From: Shewanella loihica PV-4
GTDB taxonomy: Bacteria > Pseudomonadota > Gammaproteobacteria > Enterobacterales > Shewanellaceae
Reading direction: 5' to 3'
NCBI RefSeq assembly: GCF_000016065.1
Contig: NC_009092.1
Coordinates: forward strand, 3,162,001 to 3,226,000
DNA length: 64,000 bases
A program made the translations under genes and the position numbers. Every line of letters starts with the position of its first letter. The first letter of the stretch is position 1. Shown one piece after another: positions 46,608 to 54,808 of this stretch. The notes below the pieces were generated by a model, which made no database searches, was not told the DNA's origin, and was given only the letters and a program-made list of their open reading frames with translations.

Positions 46608-47395
46608 TGATGCACAGGCAAGAGATCGAACATATCCCCGTCTTTGGCTCGCCATCTCAGCTATTTAAGCCGGTTGCTCGGGAGTATTCAGATGGCCAAC
46701 TACTGGCGCCCCATTGGCACCACGCCGCGCAACTGATTTACGCCGAATCCGGTGTGATGGAACTGAGCTGCGAGGAGAGTTTTTGGATAATCTCGCCTCA
46801 GCAAGCGCTGTGGATGCCTGCCGAGCTGCCCCACAGACTCAAGGCCCGAGGCCAAGTCAGTCTGCGTAGCGTCTATTTTCAACCAGATGCCCTGCCCGAG
46901 CGCTTCTCCAAGCAGCCCCAAAGTCTGGTGGTCAGCCCCCTGCTTAGAGAGCTGATGAAGAGTGCGATGCCTGTGACCAGCAGCAGCCAACCCAGCAGCA
47001 GAGAGGTGCACCTTATGCAACTTCTGATGAGCGAGATCGGCTGGGCACAAGAGATCCCCTTGAAGCTCCCCATGCCAAAAGATAACCGGCTGCAGAAGAT
47101 CTGCCTAGGCTTGCTCGCAGATCCCGGCAACGACTGCACGCTTAGCCAATGGGGGGAGATAGTCGGCGCATCACCCAGAACCTTGTCCCGGCTATTTCAA
47201 ACCCAGCTGGGGACGAGCTTCGCCATTTGGCGTCAACAGGCCAGAATATTCGCCGCCATCCCCAGGCTAAATCTCGGCGAGCCCATAGTACGGGTGGCGA
47301 TGGAGATGGGCTATGATTCTGCCGGCGCCTTCGCATCGGCATTTAAAAAGATGATGGGAGTCACCCCGAGCGAGTTTCGCACGCAAGTTGTCTGA
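46607..47395 (+). CDS. AraC-family transcriptional regulator
   Basis: 262 residues with an N-terminal cupin (HWHHAAQLIYAESGVMEL, WMPAELPHRL) and two C-terminal helix-turn-helix motifs, LSQWGEIVGASPRTLSRLFQTQLG and VRVAMEMGYDSAGAFASAFKKMMGVTPSEFR. The cupin histidines suggest a small-molecule or metal-bound effector pocket, as in the AraC_binding type. ATG 46607 is used; another ATG follows directly. The next gene (alpha/beta hydrolase) is 112 bp downstream and may be a target. Confidence 0.88.
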   Translation: MMHRQEIEHIPVFGSPSQLFKPVAREYSDGQLLAPHWHHAAQLIYAESGVMELSCEESFWIISPQQALWMPAELPHRLKARGQVSLRSVYFQPDALPERFSKQPQSLVVSPLLRELMKSAMPVTSSSQPSSREVHLMQLLMSEIGWAQEIPLKLPMPKDNRLQKICLGLLADPGNDCTLSQWGEIVGASPRTLSRLFQTQLGTSFAIWRQQARIFAAIPRLNLGEPIVRVAMEMGYDSAGAFASAFKKMMGVTPSEFRTQVV

Positions 47396-47507
47396 TTAGC
47401 GAAGATACCTGTCCGTTTCAAGGCAGACCCCTTCGCCCTCTCGCCTTACTATTTTCTCGTTTCCCCATATTTGAGGTTCAGAGTCAATGAGTGATAGAGA
47501 GGTGACT

Positions 47508-48416
47508 ATGAGTCAATTTACCCGCCACAGTGTTAAGGTGCCAGCCAACGGTGTCGAGCTAGACGCCTGGCTTTATCTGCCTGCCTGCGAAGAAGCATCC
47601 CTGAATAAACCAGCCCCGGCGATTGTAATGAGCCACGGCTTCGCCGCCGTTAAAGAGCTGTATATCGACAAGTTCGCCGAGGCATTTGCGAAAGCGGGCT
47701 TTGCCGTGCTGCTCTATGACCACAGAAATTTCGGCAAGAGTGGCGGTGAACCCCGAGGCGAGATCATCCCCTATCAACAGATAGAAGATATGAGGGAGGT
47801 GATCAGCTGGCTGAGCTTTCATCCCGAGGTTAACGCCGAGCAGATAGGCGTGTGGGGCACAAGTTTTAGCGGTGGACATGCCATCATGGTGGGCGCCTTA
47901 GATCGCCGGGTGAAATGTATCGTCGCCCAGGTGCCGACCATCAGTGGCTATCAAACGTTCCTTCGCCGGGCAGGTTCACGGCTCAGAGCAGTACAAGAAG
48001 AATTTGAGCAGGACAGAACAAGGCGGTCCAAGGGCGAGACGCCCACTTACATAGGAGTGATCCCCCAAGAAGAGCAGCCCGGCATCTATGCCAGCGATGA
48101 AGCCATGGCGTTTTACAGCAAAGCCTGGACGCTCGCCGAAGGATGGGAAAATCGGGTCACACTCAGGTCCAGCGAAAAAGCGAGCGAGTATGAGCCCGGC
48201 CTCTGGATTGCGCGCGTGAGTCCCACGCCGCTCTTGATGATAGTCGCTGAAGATGACACAGTCACACCGACAGACTTAGCCCTATCGGCCTTTAACAGGG
48301 CGCTAGAACCCAAGCGGCTCTGCCTGCTGCCTGGCGGTCACTTCGACCCCTATGTGACACACTCGACGCGCTCGATAACGGAGGCGATAGCATGGTTGAG
48401 CAAATACCTGAAATAA
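47508..48416 (+). CDS. alpha/beta hydrolase
   Basis: 302-residue soluble hydrolase. The oxyanion-hole region is IVMSHGFAAVKE near residue 43, the nucleophile elbow GTSFSGGHA near 122, the acid in VAEDDTVTP near 245 and the catalytic His in GGHFDPY near 278. Overall it resembles the dienelactone-hydrolase/YcjY-like group acting on small esters or peptides. ATG 47508 has AGAGGTG at 5 nt; ATG 47487 is a possible alternative. The substrate is unknown. Confidence 0.85.
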   Translation: MSQFTRHSVKVPANGVELDAWLYLPACEEASLNKPAPAIVMSHGFAAVKELYIDKFAEAFAKAGFAVLLYDHRNFGKSGGEPRGEIIPYQQIEDMREVISWLSFHPEVNAEQIGVWGTSFSGGHAIMVGALDRRVKCIVAQVPTISGYQTFLRRAGSRLRAVQEEFEQDRTRRSKGETPTYIGVIPQEEQPGIYASDEAMAFYSKAWTLAEGWENRVTLRSSEKASEYEPGLWIARVSPTPLLMIVAEDDTVTPTDLALSAFNRALEPKRLCLLPGGHFDPYVTHSTRSITEAIAWLSKYLK

Positions 48417-48600
48417 GATTCTAATCAGGCTTTAGTGGCCGAAGTCGCAAAAACCGTTCACTCAGATTTCTTGATTAAGGTCATGGTTTTACGCCTTTTG
48501 CCCCTAAGCCATAGGTATAATGCTATCTCTGCCGATGTGTTGACTATAATGATGGGTAGCGATTTGCGCGCAAACAGGCGACAGGCCAAGGGAGCGGCAC

Positions 48601-49713
48601 ATGTACTACACCTCGACGGACCTTAATCAGCACCCCTCTATCATGAGCAAGCTGTCACACCTTCACGCCACCACCCAGGCCAAGCTGCCGCAGATCACCC
48701 GTATCGCCGTCGCCCTATTCGACCAGGACAGCGACATAGTGCGCACCTTTATCTATAGCGGCAAGCCCTCCCCCCTCAACCACTATCAGGCCAATCTCAG
48801 CCAGTGCCACTCGCTGCAAGAGGTTGCCCGCTCAAGAGAGGCCAGGATAGTGCAGGATCTTAGCATCTACCGAGACAGCCGACACGAGCACGCCATCAAG
48901 ATCTATGAGGCGGGCTATCGCAGCAGCTATACCCTGCCCCTGCTTTCAGGCAATACCCTGCTGGGCTTTATCTTCTTTAACGGTGACGACGAGCAGGTGT
49001 TCGACAAGCGCTGCGTGGAGCATCTGGATCTTATCGGCAATCTGCTGGCGCTGATGGTGATCAATGAGTTGAGCGAGGTGATCACCCTGGCCTCGACCAT
49101 GAAGACCGCCATAGATGTCACCCATTTTCGCGACCCGGAAACCGCAGGACACCTGAGCCGCATGGCCCATTATTCACGGCTGATCGCCCAGCGGGTGGCG
49201 GATGAGAGAGGCTTAAACGATCACTTCATCGAACATATCTTCATGTTTGCGCCTCTACACGACATTGGCAAGATCACAGTGCCCGACGAGATCTTATTTA
49301 AGCGTGGCCCACTCACCCCAGATGAGCGCACCGAGATGCAGAAACACTGTGAGTCGGGCCGGGATCTTATCGACAAACTCTTGTGTAACTATCGCCTGAG
49401 TAACCTGGACCACACCAAGATGCTGCGCAATATCGTACTCTGTCATCATGAGGCGATAGATGGCTCCGGCTACCCGGCGGGACTGGTTGGTGAAGCTGTG
49501 CCGATCGAGGCAAGAATCGTGGCGGTTGCAGACGTGTTTGATGCCCTCACCAGCGAGCGCCCCTACAAGGCCGCCTGGACCAATAGCGATGCCTTTGCCG
49601 AGCTGGCACGTCTGGCGGGCAATAAGCTGGACGCCGACTGTGTGGCCGCCCTCCATGAGGCCCTCCCAGAGGTGCTCAGGATTCAAGCCACCTTCGACTC
49701 CACCGAGTTTTAA
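48601..49713 (+). CDS. GAF-HD-GYP domain c-di-GMP phosphodiesterase
   Basis: 370 residues. The N-terminal half is GAF-like (ITRIAVALFDQDSDIVRTFIYSG, SYTLPLLSGNTLLGFIFF). The C-terminal half is HD-GYP: GHLSRMAHYSRLIAQ, LHDIGKITVPDEILFKRGPLTP, a HHEAIDGSGYPAGL GYP motif and AVADVFDALTSERPYK. Metal-binding His/Asp and GYP are intact, so it should hydrolyse cyclic di-GMP. It is cytoplasmic, with no receiver domain or membrane segment. Confidence 0.93.
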   Translation: MYYTSTDLNQHPSIMSKLSHLHATTQAKLPQITRIAVALFDQDSDIVRTFIYSGKPSPLNHYQANLSQCHSLQEVARSREARIVQDLSIYRDSRHEHAIKIYEAGYRSSYTLPLLSGNTLLGFIFFNGDDEQVFDKRCVEHLDLIGNLLALMVINELSEVITLASTMKTAIDVTHFRDPETAGHLSRMAHYSRLIAQRVADERGLNDHFIEHIFMFAPLHDIGKITVPDEILFKRGPLTPDERTEMQKHCESGRDLIDKLLCNYRLSNLDHTKMLRNIVLCHHEAIDGSGYPAGLVGEAVPIEARIVAVADVFDALTSERPYKAAWTNSDAFAELARLAGNKLDADCVAALHEALPEVLRIQATFDSTEF

Positions 49714-49843
49714 TGCTAGCAGCAAGAAGATTGGGCGCGAAAAAGCAAAATAGGCAGCAAAGCATTAGCCCCATCTGAGACCAGAGCCCAGAAAAGGATT
49801 CGCGCTGCGCTAGGCATCAATATGATCAGCGAAAGAAGATAAG

Positions 49844-49882
49844 AAAAAGGCCTGCCAAGCCAGGGCGCTAGCAGGCCTTTGT
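49844..49882 (+). terminator. terminator after the HD-GYP gene
   Basis: AAAGGCCTGC / GCAGGCCTTT 10-bp stem with a 15-nt loop, followed by TGTT. A-run on the other side makes it possibly bidirectional. Confidence 0.75.
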
Positions 49883-49923
49883 TACTCACTATGTCTCTCA
49901 CCTTGAAAACAAGATTTTAAAGC

Positions 49924-49993
49924 AGAGACACTTAGTCAGAAACATTAGGTCAGAGACATTAGATAAGAGACATCAAGTAATAGACGTTGAGTC
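49924..49993. repeat. 14-bp tandem repeat, five units
   Basis: Five units in exact 14-bp register at 49924, 49938, 49952, 49966 and 49980, consensus near AGAGACATTAGGTC, with a sixth decayed unit reaching 50007. It lies directly downstream of the porin stop (50018, minus strand). Confidence 0.9.
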
Positions 49994-50017
49994 TCAAACA
50001 TTTGTCTGACAGAAATC

Positions 50018-50773
50018 TTAGAAACGACCGACTACGCCAAGACCTATGTTGACACCGTCGAAATCTGAATCCAATACGCGAGCCAATTCGAAGTTAGCCG
50101 AGACGTTGTCAGAAATACGTAGCCAGTACGCGGTTCTCACGTCGAATGCATCATCATCGTCGGTGTTGGTGTAACCCAGACCCACAGACCAAGAATTGTT
50201 CACATACCAGTCTGCACCCAGATTGATCATGTCGTCGCTGTCGCTGTGAGTCCAGTTAGCCTGCAGATCCACACCGGCAGTAGATTGTAGCGCGATATAG
50301 CTGCGAACCTTCACACCATAGCTCTCTTCCACGCCTTCATCACCATCGGCATAGAAGACAGACACAGCTGAAGAGTCGTTGAAGTAGTAACCCACTTCTG
50401 CGCCATAGGTGTCGAAGTCAAAGTTAGCATAGTCGTGCTTGTTATAGTTCACGCCAACAAACCACTTAGAGGCGAATACATAAGTACCATCGATACCGTA
50501 AGAGTCCAGGTCGGCATCGTCGAAGTTGCTGTAATAAGCACCCAGGTTAGAGCTTTGCGCCAGGAAGCCATTTAAAGCATATGGGCTGCTTTTCTGATCC
50601 ACTGGCGTCACATAGTAGCGGTAGTTCGCGTTCCAGATACCATCGCCAAACTCTTCAGAGTTAGACTTATAGTTCAAACCGGCTTCGTGTTGAAAGGCAT
50701 TGTCCTGGGCAGCGATGGCGCTCATGCTGCTAAGACCAAGAAGAATGGCAACGGCTGTTACTGATTTTTTCAT
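50018..50773 (-). CDS. putative porin (Shewanella-type outer-membrane barrel)
   Basis: 251 residues with a signal peptide (KSVTAVAILLGLSSMSAIA). The mature protein is acidic, full of short amphipathic strands (WNANYRYYVTPVDQ, WFVGVNYNKHDYANFDFDTYGAEVGYYF), and ends in GLGVVGRF with a C-terminal Phe. This is the pattern of the putative-porin family common in Shewanella. ATG 50773 is preceded by AAGGGA. The substrate is unknown. Confidence 0.82.
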   Translation of the reverse strand: MKKSVTAVAILLGLSSMSAIAAQDNAFQHEAGLNYKSNSEEFGDGIWNANYRYYVTPVDQKSSPYALNGFLAQSSNLGAYYSNFDDADLDSYGIDGTYVFASKWFVGVNYNKHDYANFDFDTYGAEVGYYFNDSSAVSVFYADGDEGVEESYGVKVRSYIALQSTAGVDLQANWTHSDSDDMINLGADWYVNNSWSVGLGYTNTDDDDAFDVRTAYWLRISDNVSANFELARVLDSDFDGVNIGLGVVGRF

Positions 50774-51213
50774 CAATGTATTCCCTTATATTTATGAAGC
50801 TAGGAGAATAAAAGACAAAAAATAGAAAGGTGTTTTACACAATCCATTGTAAATTTATGATATTTATGAGAATAAATATCCTGCGCTCTCCTAGCGGCGC
50901 TAACGATACGCCATAGTTTAGGAAAAGTGCAATAAAAACTTCATAAAAGCCAAGCAATAAAACATTAACAAAAACAATGAGCAACAAATAGATAACAAGT
51001 GATACCTAAAGATTACACTTCGCCCCCCTGACCCAAAGACACCCTGCTGCTTGCTCTCGTATTCTCATAAGCCACTAATTTTTAGAGACCACTAATCCTA
51101 AGACGCTTTAACCTTATCGGAAATTAGTGCTCGGCTAACAGCGGCGCTGGGCAGCTAGTTGCTCAGGGCAATCTTGGGCTCTGGGTAGTCAGTTGCTCTA
51201 GTTCTATTTAGCG
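50774..51213. other. gene-free region between porin and DUF599 genes
   Basis: 440 bp. The part near the porin is AT-rich promoter-like sequence. Near the DUF599 stop are two 33-bp-spaced near-copies beginning CTGGGCAGCTAGTTGCTC (51148) and CTGGGTAGTCAGTTGCTC (51181). Nothing else was recognised. Confidence 0.55.
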
Positions 51214-51945
51214 CTAGACAGTCTTAGTCTCTTTTGTCTGCTCGCGTTCATCGAGGATTAACATTCCCTGGGTGATCGCCTGCACCGCCCTGGACTTAAA
51301 CTCGCGGCGATACAGGGTATAGACCACCACCAGGCTAGAGACGATAAACAGCAGCGGATGGAAGAACCAGCCCAGCACAGCCATCGAAAAATAGTAGGAG
51401 CGCAGGCCATAGTTATAGGCGTGGGCCGCCCTGTCCTGCACTATCGCCATCTGCAGCGCATAGGCCTTTAGCTGCTCATCTTGACCACTCTTATCGACCG
51501 GGGTCGCCCCCACCATGACGTTGAGAAAACCATATTGGCGCATCGACCAGGTAAACTGAAAGAAGGCCATCACGAAGATCAGCGTCAATATGCCAAGCTT
51601 GAACTGGATCAGCATGTGAACCGGCGGCGCCGTCATGGGGATAGAGGCGATCACCGCCTCCAACCGCTCGACCTGGGCAAACAGGGTCAATACCCCGGCA
51701 AGCACCAGCATAGTGGTGCTGGCAAAGAAGGTGATGTTTCGCTCAAGGTTAGCCAGCAGCGCCGCCTCCGCCACCCTCACCTCGCGTCCTAGCAGCTGAT
51801 ACATCCAATGAATACGATGCTGATGCAGGCAACGGGCGATACAGTGGGTGTTCTTGGCCTTCTTGCGGGCGAAGCGAGCGTAACCTATCCAGCAGCTAAA
51901 GAAGCAGGTCACGGCGATAAGGTCGAGCAGGTAATCATTCATCAT
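51214..51945 (-). CDS. DUF599 family membrane protein
   Basis: 243-residue inner-membrane protein with four to five helices: LLDLIAVTCFFSCWIGYARFA, ITFFASTTMLVLAGVLTLF, LGILTLIFVMAFFQFTWSMRQYGF and HPLLFIVSSLVVVYTLYRREF. The conserved NLERNITFFAS and QDRAAHAYNYGLRSYYF segments match DUF599, which has no assigned function. It starts with two consecutive ATGs. Monocistronic. Confidence 0.85.
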   Translation of the reverse strand: MMNDYLLDLIAVTCFFSCWIGYARFARKKAKNTHCIARCLHQHRIHWMYQLLGREVRVAEAALLANLERNITFFASTTMLVLAGVLTLFAQVERLEAVIASIPMTAPPVHMLIQFKLGILTLIFVMAFFQFTWSMRQYGFLNVMVGATPVDKSGQDEQLKAYALQMAIVQDRAAHAYNYGLRSYYFSMAVLGWFFHPLLFIVSSLVVVYTLYRREFKSRAVQAITQGMLILDEREQTKETKTV

Positions 51946-52472
51946 GGATTCAACTTGTTAACAAGGGGCAAAGTGGCCAATAGCTGCCAAGATTCATTTA
52001 ATCATAGCCCATTGATATTGCAACTCAATTTCCTCGTATCTTAATGCCTAATTGGTGTGGTTGTGCGCAATCACTCCCTCAGGCGGCTCATTGCCAGCAA
52101 AAGCATGACAGTTGGCAGTTGGCAGTTGGCAGTTGGCTGCTGGCTATAAGGTGCAGTTAAATGGGTGCAAGCGAGAAAAGCGCAGGCAAATTAGAACCGA
52201 TCCCAATGCCTGCATATTCGAGCATTTCTGCTGGCTTATCGTCGGTTTATCTGAATCCTCGCCCCGTTAAGGCCACCTTCTCGATGCAATCGGCTACAAA
52301 CTGGTGTGAAAACGAGTAGGAAAACACAAGAGCGTCCGCGACTTAGGCTATACCTGCATGCAATTCTTAGCTAAGATGGTCAAGAAATTGTTACACCCAT
52401 GTTTTCCGGCATGAGACCCGTTAACAATTGCAACGTCACCAAACACAAGAGTTTAATAATAAAGGATTATTT
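51946..52472. other. gene-free region before the S41 protease gene
   Basis: 527 bp. It holds a 7-bp microsatellite (52110-52137) and, close to the protease gene, AATTGTTACA (52386) and GTTAACAATTGCAAC (52420-52434), related to the palindrome before the TonB receptor at 54809. No ORF of note. Confidence 0.55.
52110..52137. repeat. AGTTGGC microsatellite, four exact copies
   Basis: Four perfect 7-bp units in tandem. A 7-bp period in non-coding DNA could vary by slippage without affecting a protein. Confidence 0.9.
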
Positions 52473-54041
52473 ATGAAGTCAATCTCAAATGCTCTGTTTA
52501 CAAGCCTGATCGCATCAGGCCTCTTGCTCACTGGCTGTAGCGGCGGTGGCAGTGGTAGCGATACCTCTGGCAGCGGCGGCTCCATAGGCACGGGCAGCAC
52601 GGTGAAATGGGTCGAGGGAGAATTTACTCCCTATGCACAATTGGCCAACCAATGCGATGCGGGTCTCAAGGAAAAACTGTGGTTACGTTCTTGGAGTAAC
52701 GACACCTACCTTTGGTACAGCGAGATCATAGATAGGGATCCGGCGCCTTACCAGGTCTTAGAATATTTCAGCCTACTGAAAACCGAAAACCTGTCGGCCA
52801 CTGGCAACCCTAAAGATCAGTTCCACTTCTCTATGCCCACCAGCGAATGGGAACAGCTCAATCAATCGGGCGCCTCGGTCGGCTATGGCATGAGCTTCCA
52901 TCTCCAGCAGGCCAGCAGCACCGCAGACAGAAAGGTTACCGTGACCTACACAGAGCCTAGCTCACCGGCCACCAGCGCCAATATCGCCCGCGGCGCCGTC
53001 ATCGTCAGCATAGATGGCGTGAGCGTGAAAGATGCCAACGACATGGCCTCGATCAATACCCTGAATAACGGCCTCTTCCCCAGCGACGACGGCCAGGAGA
53101 CACGCTTCACTATCCTAGATCTTGGCGCCAGCCAGACCCGTGACGTGGTTCTTACCGCGCAAACCGTAGTCTCTACCCCAGTGCAGAATACCAAGGTGCT
53201 CGCCAGCCCTTCGGGTAACGTGGGTTACTTCCAATTTAACTCCCATATCGCTACGGCAGAGCGCGGCCTCTATGATGCCATCGCCACGCTGGCCAATGCC
53301 AAGGTAGACGATCTGGTACTGGATCTGCGCTACAACGGCGGCGGCTTACTGGCCATGGCGAGCCAGCTGGGCTACATGATTGCCGGACAGCAAGCGACGC
53401 AAAATCGTATCTTCGAGCGCAGCACCTTTAACGACAAGTACCCCACCAAAGATCCTGTCACGGGCCAGACCTTAACGCCTATGCCTTTCATCGATGAAAC
53501 CATTGGCTTTAATCCAAGCCTGTTGGGTGGTGGACAGAGCCTGCCAAGCCTTAACCTGTCACGAGTATTCGTGCTCACCACTGACGACACCTGTTCCGCC
53601 AGTGAGGCGTTGATCAACAGCCTGCGCGGTATCGATGTCGAGGTGATCCAGATTGGCGGCACCACCTGTGGTAAGCCCTATGGCTTCTACCCAACGCCAA
53701 ACTGCGCCACCACCTACTTCACCATTCAGTTCAAGGGTGAAAACGACAAGGGCTTCGGCGACTACTCAGATGGTTTCGTCCCCAGCAGCAACCCAACGCT
53801 ACAAAGCGAAGTGCCAGGCTGTGACGTAGCAGACGACTTCAATCATGCCTTAGGCGACCAAGATGAAGGCCAGCTGGCTGCGGCGCTCTACTACCGTGAC
53901 AACAACAGCTGCCCGGCTCAGGTGGCAAAGGCATCCCGTACTCAGGCGAAACCTCAGTTTGTTGATGCGGGTTATGTGCTGCAAGATACCCGCAATCAAA
54001 ACCTGCTGTTTAATAACCGGATTCTGACTCAGCCTAAGTAG
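52473..54041 (+). CDS. S41-family serine protease lipoprotein
   Basis: 522 residues. Lipobox LLTGC after a signal peptide, then a Gly/Ser-rich linker (GCSGGGSGSDTSG), an N-terminal helical region, a PDZ-like domain (IARGAVIVSIDGVSVKD) and the S41 catalytic domain: YFQFNSH, LVLDLRYNGGGLL and TDDTCSASEALINSLRG, in which the Ser of SASE is the nucleophile. It is a C-terminal-processing-peptidase relative anchored in the envelope. ATG 52473 has AAAGGA upstream. The following small lipoprotein gene starts 5-8 bp after its stop. Confidence 0.9.
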   Translation: MKSISNALFTSLIASGLLLTGCSGGGSGSDTSGSGGSIGTGSTVKWVEGEFTPYAQLANQCDAGLKEKLWLRSWSNDTYLWYSEIIDRDPAPYQVLEYFSLLKTENLSATGNPKDQFHFSMPTSEWEQLNQSGASVGYGMSFHLQQASSTADRKVTVTYTEPSSPATSANIARGAVIVSIDGVSVKDANDMASINTLNNGLFPSDDGQETRFTILDLGASQTRDVVLTAQTVVSTPVQNTKVLASPSGNVGYFQFNSHIATAERGLYDAIATLANAKVDDLVLDLRYNGGGLLAMASQLGYMIAGQQATQNRIFERSTFNDKYPTKDPVTGQTLTPMPFIDETIGFNPSLLGGGQSLPSLNLSRVFVLTTDDTCSASEALINSLRGIDVEVIQIGGTTCGKPYGFYPTPNCATTYFTIQFKGENDKGFGDYSDGFVPSSNPTLQSEVPGCDVADDFNHALGDQDEGQLAAALYYRDNNSCPAQVAKASRTQAKPQFVDAGYVLQDTRNQNLLFNNRILTQPK

Positions 54042-54049
54042 GATTTATG

Positions 54050-54439
54050 ATGAAACGCATAGTTCGTATCATGCTCGGCGTCATGCCGTTAACGCTCCTA
54101 GGCTGCTCACTACAGGCACAAGACGCTACTTTGCCGAATCCTGTGCCTGCAATAGTCAGCGAGCCGAGTGCAGAGAGTCTGGCTGAATTGGAAAACGCCA
54201 TCGCCAAGCTGTTACAGATGGAGAAGGTGACCTTAGCCGCCGACGCGTTCACCCGAAACAGTCGATTGGCGCTTGAGCGCAATCCCCATAGGGATCCTAA
54301 TGGTCAACTGTTGATGGGCCGCAACTTTGAGCTGCCGAAGATAGTCCAGCTATGGATAAGCGGTGATGAGTGTTTTGTCGCAGATGCCGAGGAGCATCGC
54401 AGTGCGCCGCTGACAGTGACTAGCTGCTCTCCTGAATAG
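54050..54439 (+). CDS. small lipoprotein encoded with the S41 protease
   Basis: 129 residues. Short signal peptide with lipobox LTLLGC; the mature part has a predicted helix (SLAELENAIAKLLQMEKVTLAADAF) and two Cys near the C-terminus (DECFV, TSCSP) that could pair. I do not recognise a family. Its start (ATG 54050, or 54047) is immediately behind the S41 gene, so the two are co-transcribed and it may be a partner or inhibitor of the protease; that is inference. Confidence 0.78.
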   Translation: MKRIVRIMLGVMPLTLLGCSLQAQDATLPNPVPAIVSEPSAESLAELENAIAKLLQMEKVTLAADAFTRNSRLALERNPHRDPNGQLLMGRNFELPKIVQLWISGDECFVADAEEHRSAPLTVTSCSPE

Positions 54440-54482
54440 ACCAATCAGCCTGGCTATCTGGCCATCAAGATGAGTCTTCTCC

Positions 54483-54517
54483 ACGACGGCTGCTTACCCA
54501 AAGCAGCCGTCGTTTTT
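54483..54517 (+). terminator. terminator of the S41-lipoprotein operon
   Basis: Perfect 11-bp stem ACGACGGCTGC / GCAGCCGTCGT, loop TTACCCAAA, followed by TTTTTC. Confidence 0.92.
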
Positions 54518-54735
54518 CATGGCTAATGCACTTTAACCTGATCTTATCTTCTGGCCGCGACATTAATCATCAGGCCTGGATAAGGGCGCTCTCCCCCTCA
54601 CGACTACAAAGACCCATTCTGCAAACATCATCAAGCTCACAGGAGGGCGTTAGGCGAGATAAAATGCTCCTTCGATACGCTATCGCGAGTACTCAATAGA
54701 ACCGTCTGCACTGAGTTAGTACATATCCTTCTAAA

Positions 54736-54751
54736 TGTAACAATTGTTACA
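54736..54751. promoter_or_regulatory. palindrome TGTAACAATTGTTACA before the TonB receptor
   Basis: Perfect 16-bp palindrome 58 bp before the receptor start. It is not a Fur box. Related TAACAATTG words occur before the S41 protease gene. Regulator unknown. The rest of 54440-54735 contains the preceding terminator and no recognised gene. Confidence 0.55.
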
Positions 54752-54808
54752 GTGATATTATCCCGCGCTTCTCATTATTGTTTTACATACCAATTATTAA
54801 GAGGCCTT

